Shown here in pieces: positions 61,101-64,000 of a DNA stretch of 64,000 nt (position 1 is the first letter of the stretch; every line of letters starts with the position of its first letter). The stretch lies in contig NZ_CP022657.1 in NCBI RefSeq assembly GCF_002243515.1, positions 2,347,001-2,411,000 on the forward strand, read 5' to 3'. The notes beneath the pieces are model-generated. The model was given only the letters and a program-made list of their open reading frames with translations. It was not told where the DNA came from and made no database searches. This DNA comes from Tumebacillus algifaecis (lineage in GTDB: Bacteria; Bacillota; Bacilli; Tumebacillales; Tumebacillaceae). Both the position numbers and the translations under genes were made by a program.

Positions 61101-64000
61101 CATCGCAAGAGAGGCTGCCCCCGGAAACAAAGTGCTCGTCGCCTATGTAGTGCTGCGCGACAAAGAGCTGTGCACCTCCCAAGAGTTGCGCGAGTTTCTA
61201 CAAGAGCGGCTTCCTGAGCAGATGATTCCACACGCTTTTGTTCTGCTGGATGCACTGCCGTTGACAAGCAATGGGAAGGTTGATCGCAAAGCTTTGCCAG
61301 AGCCAGATTGGAGCGTGGTCGGCAATTCTGGTTATATCGCGCCTGCGACGCCGCTCGAAGAGATACTCTGCGGGATCTGGTCAGACGTGTTACAAGCTGA
61401 CTCGATCGGAACGCAGGATGACTTCTTCGAACGCGGTGGACATTCTCTGTCTGCCACACAGGTCATCGCTCGAATCAAGACCGCCTTCGGGGTTGAGATT
61501 CCGCTTCGCGCTCTGTTCGAAGCGCCGACCGTCGCGAAACTGTCCGAACATCTCGGCCATCTGGGGACAGCGGGCGCTCCAACTGCTCCGATTCAAGCGC
61601 ACTTACGGTCGGATGATCGCAATCTCTTCCCGTTGTCGTTTGCACAGCAGCGGCTGTGGGTGGTCGATCAACTGGTCGCAGATCGGTCTGTCTACAACAT
61701 TCCGTTCGCTGTTCGACTTGACGGGAAGCTCGATCTTCTCGCCTTGGAAAGCGTTTTGAACCTGATCGTCCTTCGTCATGAAACGCTGCGCACGCGCATC
61801 GTGGAACGAGGAGGGCAACCGATGCAAGACGTTGTGCCTCACCGAGTCAGAGCGCTCCCGATCATCGATCTGACCCATCTGTCAGAATCGGAGCGTGAAG
61901 ACGAGCTGCTGCGACTCGCTCGTCAAGATCGAGAGACCGCATTTGATCTGCGAGGTGAGGAGCTCCTGTTCCGCTTTTCACTGCTCAAAATGGCAAAGGA
62001 TGATCACGTTCTGCTGCTCAACATGCACCACATCATCTCCGATGGCTGGTCGATCTCGATCTTCACATCGGAGTTGACCGCGCTCTACCAAGCGGAGATC
62101 GGCGGTGAAAAACCTGCACTTCAAGAGCTGCCGATTCAGTATGCAGACTTTGCGGTCTGGCAGAGAGAACAGTTGCAGGAAGCTGAGATGGAACGCCAGC
62201 TGACCTACTGGAAAAAGCGTTTGAGCGGTCTGAATCCTTTAGAACTGCCAACCGACAGGGCGCGTCCAAGCGTTCAAAAGCAGAGCGGGGCGGTCGTACA
62301 TTTCAACCTGTCGTCCGACCTTTCCAAGGGACTGCACGCGATCTCTCGGCGCTATGGGGTCACGCTGTACATGACGCTCTTAGCCGGATTCCAGGCACTT
62401 CTCGCTCGCTATAGCGGGCAGGATGATATCAGTGTCGGCACGCCGATCGCCGGTCGGACCCATCAACAAACGGAAAGCTTGATCGGATTCTTTTTGAACA
62501 CGCTGGTCATGCGAACCGAGTTTGACGACAGCCTGACGATTGCAGAATTGCTCGACCGCGTTCGAGAGGTCACATTGGGAGCCTATGCACACCAAGATCT
62601 TCCGTTTGAACGGTTGGTTCAAGAGATCCAACCGGATCGTGACCTCAGCCGCACTCCGCTCTTCCAAACGATGTTCCTGTTGCAAAACATGCCGCGAGCG
62701 GACATCGAATTGCCAGATCTCACCTTGCGCACCGTTCAGATGGACAGTGAGGTGGCAAAATTTGATCTGACCTTGACGATGGAAGAGCGGGACGACTCGA
62801 TCTTTGGAGCGATGACGTACAGCACTGAGCTGTTTGATGAATCGACCGTTCTGCGCATGATCTCGCATCTGCAGATCTTGTTGCAGGAGATCGTGAACAA
62901 CCAGGAACAGCCGATCAGCGAAATCGCATTGGTCAGCGAGGAAGATCGTCAACAGTTGCAAAGCGGATGGCGAGCGGAAGTGATCGACTACGGTCCAGAC
63001 CGCTGCCTGCACCAGCTGTTCGAGCACCAATCGAAACTCACCCCGGATGCTCCTGCCTTGATGTACCGAGGTGAGAGGATGACCTATCGGGAGCTAAACG
63101 CGCGCGCAAACTCGCTTGCTCACACACTTCAGCAGCAGGGAGTCGGGCCGGAGGTGATCGTCGGACTCTGCTTTGAGCGTTCGTTCGAAATGGTGATCGC
63201 GACGCTCGCCGTTCTGAAGGCGGGTGGTGCTTATCTGCCACTCGACCCGGCGTACCCACAAAGTCGCTTGGCATATATGCTTTCTGACGCGATACCGCTG
63301 TTGCTGCTCACACAGAGATCGCTCAAGGAGACGTTGCCACCATGCGATCAGAATGTATGGTGTTTGGATGACGCGCCGGAGCTCTGGTCCGGTCGAGAAG
63401 AAGACCTAGACTGTCAAGCATCGATCGACAATCTTGCGTACATCACCTATACATCCGGTTCTACCGGTCATCCAAAAGGTGTGCTTGCCGAGCATCGCGG
63501 CGCGGTCAATTACCTGCGTTACGTGCAAAAAACATACGGAATCAGCATCGAAGATCGCGTGTTACAGGTAGCCTCCTATTCGTTTGATGCGTCTGTGCGC
63601 GATCTGCTCGGACCGCTGCTTGCCGGAGCTTGTGTCGTGCTGACACCGAATGAAGATGCGAAGCATATGCCCGCATTGCTTCAACATATGAGCGACCATC
63701 AGATCACCTGTGTGTTGAGCGTCGTTCCAACCCTGCTTCAAGCATTGATCCAAGCAAAGCGTGAGTCGGATGCATCGACCGATTCACTGCGCTTGATCTT
63801 AGTCAGCGGGGAAGTATTATACGGATCTCTCGTGCGTCAAGCGTATCGATCATTTGGCCCGCAGGTTCAACTGGTCAACCAATACGGGCCCACCGAATGC
63901 ACGATGACATCGACCTATCAACTGCTCACGACAAAAGAGGCCGAGCGATCAACAATAGTAGCGGGACGACCGATTCCGAACAGCCAGCTCTATGTGTTGG
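51982..64000 (+). CDS. NRPS, at least four modules, runs off the window
   Basis: The frame is open for 4006 codons to the window edge. Order: C 25-460 (HHIISDGWS near 156), A 483-1000, T near 1022; C 1090-1525 (HHAISDGWS), divergent A 1545-2050, T near 2088; C 2157-2590 (HHIISDIWS near 2284), A 2611-3110, T near 3146 (FFERGGHSLS); C 3217-3650 (HHIISDGWS), A from 3675, cut off. All C domains have LCL-type starts and no E is seen. The N-terminus is acidic before C1 (TESEEQTDSEVY) and resembles that of the two-module NRPS in cluster 1, as expected for a protein that docks to a basic tail. It continues the lipopeptide begun by the 7554-residue protein. Confidence 0.96.
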   Translation, partial: MTNVPGQEYLTESEEQTDSEVYVFPASFAQQRLWILEQWMQGSTVYTMPFVVRLEGRLHLDAWIDSFREIQARHETLRTTFEMEDGQLMQVVAPSAPFDFQIENVMGMSENEQEQQVQKYVAEQLEMPFDLESGPLWRASLIRLKEESNLFVLTMHHIISDGWSIGVLLNELAVLYEAFVHDRPSPLPELEIQYVDYTLWQQESLTDEVLEKQLSYWREQLGSEAPALQLLTDRPRPAVQTHAGAAVSFLVEEELFTDLQALSTQSGTTLYMTLLAAFQALLHRYSGQEEVRVGTPIAGRDRKETAGLIGFFVNTLVMNADFSDDPTFLDLLARVRQTVLGAFAHQNVPFEKLVEELRPDRDASRTPLFQTMFSLQTAPVGELKLSGLTIIPLDFDFKIAKFDLNVTMTEYDNTLGGTIEYNTDLFDAATIERMIDHLKTLLKAITRAPQTNISKLPLLTNEERQHLLAVGNRMAVYERTTIVELFEAQVSRLKDRIAISQEGIELTYEELNSRANRLARRLQQHHTGPNVIIGICAERTIEMIVGLIAILKTGSAYLPLDPSHPVERITSTIEDAQISTLVTHQHLLATLPEQNVKTILFEAADEEQSEQNLGISISPDHLAYVIYTSGSTGKPKGALLTHYNVARLFDRQQFWFDCDEQDVWTLFHSFAFDFSVWEMWGALLFGGKLVIVPHWISRSPHAFFQLLVEEKVTMLSQTPSAFRQLIQAEQEMKTAGDLSLRQVFFGGERLDYEILRPWFDRHGDRSPQLTNLYGITETTVHATYRPLRKEDLEQTAGSVIGRPLSDTRIYVLDDHLQPVPIGLPGELYIGGAGVGLGYLNRAELTQERFIRDPFCADRSEILYRSGDAARLLPTGELEYLGRLDTQVKIRGFRIELGEITSVINQHPDVLESTVIVREDQPGDLRIAAYVVMQPSAQLDVQNLLSFVKIRIPAYMVPSAFVALDQFPLTPNGKVDRRALPAPDANLLRMQRQFVAPSTSIERALTDIWSEVLNIEEIGVSDNFFDLGGHSLLATQVSARLGQQLHLQLPLRDLFEKPTIAELAAHIERLQEGGKRAGESPVEQIPVRSQDAELPLSFAQQRLWLLDQLQDETTAYSMPFALKLSGKLHVDKLFQSLWEMIERHEVLRTRFAEVNDAPIQVIDPPSRTPFTVVDLRGLPSQQQLIERDRLLQAEANTPFDLKAGPLFRCSLLHVEEAEWVLLLNMHHAISDGWSISIFVEEMTTLYKSFTAGKGSPLSPLSIQFADYAIWQHNRLQQGVLAEQMSYWKERLSGELPVLQLPTDYPITTGETTGDYEDLQLTVELTARLHELSKRSGATMFMTVVSALQLLLSRHTGQDDLMIGSPIAGRHHQQTEGLIGLFLNTLVLRSDLSGDPTFEELLGRVRETTLSAYANAEVPFEKLVEELQPERHLYRNPLFDVLINYQNTPQAVIELDSLTIQTLETTEQETKFWLSLFLYEQNDSLQMRMLYRKSLFSSARVAEWMQQLVHLLEQVADDPAAQLSSYSLVTEKSRQLLPDPLQPLEKIAFQPVSDQFRSIAVSLPEQIAVRQGGRSHPYQELATRADSLADALLQMGIKRGDVVAVIGGRSFGLIATMLGVMISGGTLLLIDRALPEARRKSMLDQADVKFVCKLDKHICTTSESHMTLEVDPKTGEPLHPILQREGMILEVQPIAPSDPAYIFFTSGTTGTPKGVLGNHNGLSHFLLWQKDCFDIKPSDRMAQLIHLSFDPVLRDIFLPLISGATLCLPDQEEELGTDELLRWIEREQITVLNTVPSVASVWVTNPPPDVSLRTLRWLFTAGEPLSVALVTRLRETFPQMGNIVNLYGPTETTLAKCFYIVPEEPTQSIQPVGRALPQAQALVLNVRGQLCGIGEQGEVVIRTPYRTNGYLLDSADHTERFRPNHWTFDESDLLYYTGDIGRYRPDGALELLGRLDDQVKIRGVRIQLSEISSTLARHPAVQACAVLDWKEGERAQLAAYAVIQPETNVGERDLRAFLEQELPLAMVPNAFKLLDELPLTANGKVDRSRLPRPRTSDGASETFVAPRTPLEREIASIWSELLNVEQVGIHDHFFALGGHSLLATQMISRMRRSLKVEISLRSLFERPTVASFAALISAQVQTGLDERDWTIPIIERTEKLPLSYAQRRMWLLEQMTGSSPVYTIPILLEVDGALDVQVAERCLQVIVSRHESLRTLFRFESGDGVQIILPQLSIPLHLQKFQAEEQAMSWLQAESSQAFDLAEGPLLRAYAAVLSPEQQILMITMHHIISDIWSIHIFVQEFVELYRSFAEGQAANLPELSVQYADYAMWQTGHLEGSQLVEQLEYWKGQLAGELPVLQLPTDRPRPSTRTYRGGNVSFRVTGERKEALLSLGQEMGTSLYMTLLAVYKTLLYRYSGQDDILVGSPIAGRGREEIEHLIGFFVNTLVLRTDLSDDPTFAELLVRVKKIALDAFAHQDLPFDRLVQEVVTERNPSISPLFQTMFMLQNHPQNVSELQGLSFKRRELDADGAKFDLTLTFVEQPDGLYGTFEYNSDIFDASTIERMVQHLHVLLAAVSRDPDQPISQIDILPAEERHQLLSLWNQTQTEYPADKSIHQLFDEQVALTPDRVAVSFRDQHLTYLELNERANRLAAYLVRKGVDRQAFVGLSLERSLEMVIALLAILKAGGTYVPIDPHDPIERKASILQDAGVELVITNEKWTHDLSDRLTNPPRWICLDLDSSKIAAESAVHRSCDVPSESLAYLVYTSGSTGIPKGVAVSHRAVLRLVLNTEYVRFSSEEVFLQFAPIAFDASTFELWGSLLHGARLVLFPERRASLTELANVIRRERVSTMFLTTALFHQMVEEEAEAFREVRQLLVGGEVLSPAHLNKLRNRAPGCQFIHVYGPTESTTFATSYPVDQDFIGRTVPIGRPIANTTAYVLDSHLQPVPIGVQGELYIGGNGLAQGYLNRPDLTERAFLPHPFLGDREDRLYRTGDIVRYLPDGNLEFCGRVDHQIKIRGFRIEPGEIETVLSQHPALQEQIVIAREAAPGNKVLVAYVVLRDKELCTSQELREFLQERLPEQMIPHAFVLLDALPLTSNGKVDRKALPEPDWSVVGNSGYIAPATPLEEILCGIWSDVLQADSIGTQDDFFERGGHSLSATQVIARIKTAFGVEIPLRALFEAPTVAKLSEHLGHLGTAGAPTAPIQAHLRSDDRNLFPLSFAQQRLWVVDQLVADRSVYNIPFAVRLDGKLDLLALESVLNLIVLRHETLRTRIVERGGQPMQDVVPHRVRALPIIDLTHLSESEREDELLRLARQDRETAFDLRGEELLFRFSLLKMAKDDHVLLLNMHHIISDGWSISIFTSELTALYQAEIGGEKPALQELPIQYADFAVWQREQLQEAEMERQLTYWKKRLSGLNPLELPTDRARPSVQKQSGAVVHFNLSSDLSKGLHAISRRYGVTLYMTLLAGFQALLARYSGQDDISVGTPIAGRTHQQTESLIGFFLNTLVMRTEFDDSLTIAELLDRVREVTLGAYAHQDLPFERLVQEIQPDRDLSRTPLFQTMFLLQNMPRADIELPDLTLRTVQMDSEVAKFDLTLTMEERDDSIFGAMTYSTELFDESTVLRMISHLQILLQEIVNNQEQPISEIALVSEEDRQQLQSGWRAEVIDYGPDRCLHQLFEHQSKLTPDAPALMYRGERMTYRELNARANSLAHTLQQQGVGPEVIVGLCFERSFEMVIATLAVLKAGGAYLPLDPAYPQSRLAYMLSDAIPLLLLTQRSLKETLPPCDQNVWCLDDAPELWSGREEDLDCQASIDNLAYITYTSGSTGHPKGVLAEHRGAVNYLRYVQKTYGISIEDRVLQVASYSFDASVRDLLGPLLAGACVVLTPNEDAKHMPALLQHMSDHQITCVLSVVPTLLQALIQAKRESDASTDSLRLILVSGEVLYGSLVRQAYRSFGPQVQLVNQYGPTECTMTSTYQLLTTKEAERSTIVAGRPIPNSQLYVL
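55191..58390 (+). other. NRPS module C-A-T with a divergent A domain
   Basis: The A domain starts without the usual HxLFExQ block and has FFTSGTTGTPKG, SFDPVLRDIFLPL and YTGDIGRYRPDG. The pocket reads D-P-R-N-F-A-L-L-A-K, with Pro at position 236. Lys517 is present (TANGKVD) and the core motifs are intact, so it should be active. The substrate is unknown and might not be a standard amino acid. Confidence 0.6.
58391..61560 (+). other. NRPS module C-A-T, aliphatic (Ile/Val)
   Basis: The pocket reads D-A-F-F-L-G-V-T-F-K (FDASTF, MFLTTALF, LVGGEVL, VYGPTESTTF), in the Val/Ile family. The C domain motif is HHIISDIWS (Ile for Gly) and the T site is FFERGGHSLS (Arg for Leu); the carrier serine is intact. 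Confidence 0.55.
61561..64000 (+). other. NRPS module C-A-(T), code DARLLSQMTK, truncated by window
   Basis: The A domain has FDASVR, VLSVVPTLL, LVSGEVL and NQYGPTECTMTS. The ten pocket residues equal those of the second module of the two-module NRPS in cluster 1 (Lys517 assumed). The window ends soon after the A5 motif. Confidence 0.6.

Noticed and set aside
1-64000. CRISPR arrays, tRNA or rRNA genes, riboswitches, insertion sequences with transposase, PKS modules, MbtH-like or Sfp-type genes
   Set aside because: None was seen on either strand. The recurring similar segments are NRPS core motifs and module duplications.

Overview
The window looks like chromosome of an endospore-forming Gram-positive bacterium (Bacillota). 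It carries a complete germinant-receptor operon of the GerA/GerB/GerC type. Purine-rich Shine-Dalgarno sites precede most genes, and the NRPS genes are moderately GC-rich with AT-rich spacers. A Bacillales/Alicyclobacillales relative (Brevibacillus-, Paenibacillus- or Tumebacillus-like) is a reasonable guess, but the genus cannot be fixed from what is here. About 90 % of the window is modular nonribosomal peptide synthetase (NRPS): 16 amino-acid adenylation (A) domains, one fatty acyl-AMP ligase, 16 condensation (C) domains, three epimerases (E) and one thioesterase (TE).

Cluster 1 (1-24508, + strand, enters from the left). The end of an upstream NRPS (1-228) is followed by a two-module NRPS (258-6650), a four-module terminal NRPS ending in a TE (6651-23150) and an MFS exporter (23213-24508). 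The visible order is ...T | C-A-T, C-A-T | C-A-T-E, C-A-T, C-A-T-E, C-A-T-TE. Pocket codes read by eye suggest ...Val - X(DARLLSQMTK) - D-X(DIFHFGLIIK) - X(same code) - D-Ala-like - basic residue?, released by the TE. A strong bidirectional terminator (24580-24629) closes the cluster.

Middle region (24637-29287). A minus-strand operon gerB-gerA-gerC encodes a spore germinant receptor and converges on cluster 1. Upstream of it, a spacer holds a perfect 21-bp inverted repeat and a remnant that looks like the C-terminus of a type I restriction R subunit, then an AT-rich leader for cluster 2.

Cluster 2 (29288 to the right edge, + strand). A 7554-residue lipo-initiating NRPS (FAAL-ACP, then six modules with one E) is followed by a second NRPS (51982 onward) that runs off the window after 4006 residues, inside its fourth A domain. 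The predicted start is fatty acyl - Gly-like - D-X - Gly - Gly - Thr - X - Thr-like - X(divergent A) - Ile/Val - X(DARLLSQMTK)... No TE, exporter, MbtH-like protein or phosphopantetheinyl transferase is visible for this cluster; they may lie to the right or elsewhere.

Most notable: a recent 3.18-kb in-frame tandem duplication of an A-T-C unit in the 7554-residue protein (a natural exchange-unit expansion, Gly-Gly); matching basic C-terminal tails and acidic N-termini at the equivalent protein junction of both clusters; an unassigned pocket code shared by both clusters in the same context; and a germinant receptor operon placed between two NRPS clusters. Substrate calls come from hand alignment to the GrsA Phe-activating domain and have not been run through a predictor.
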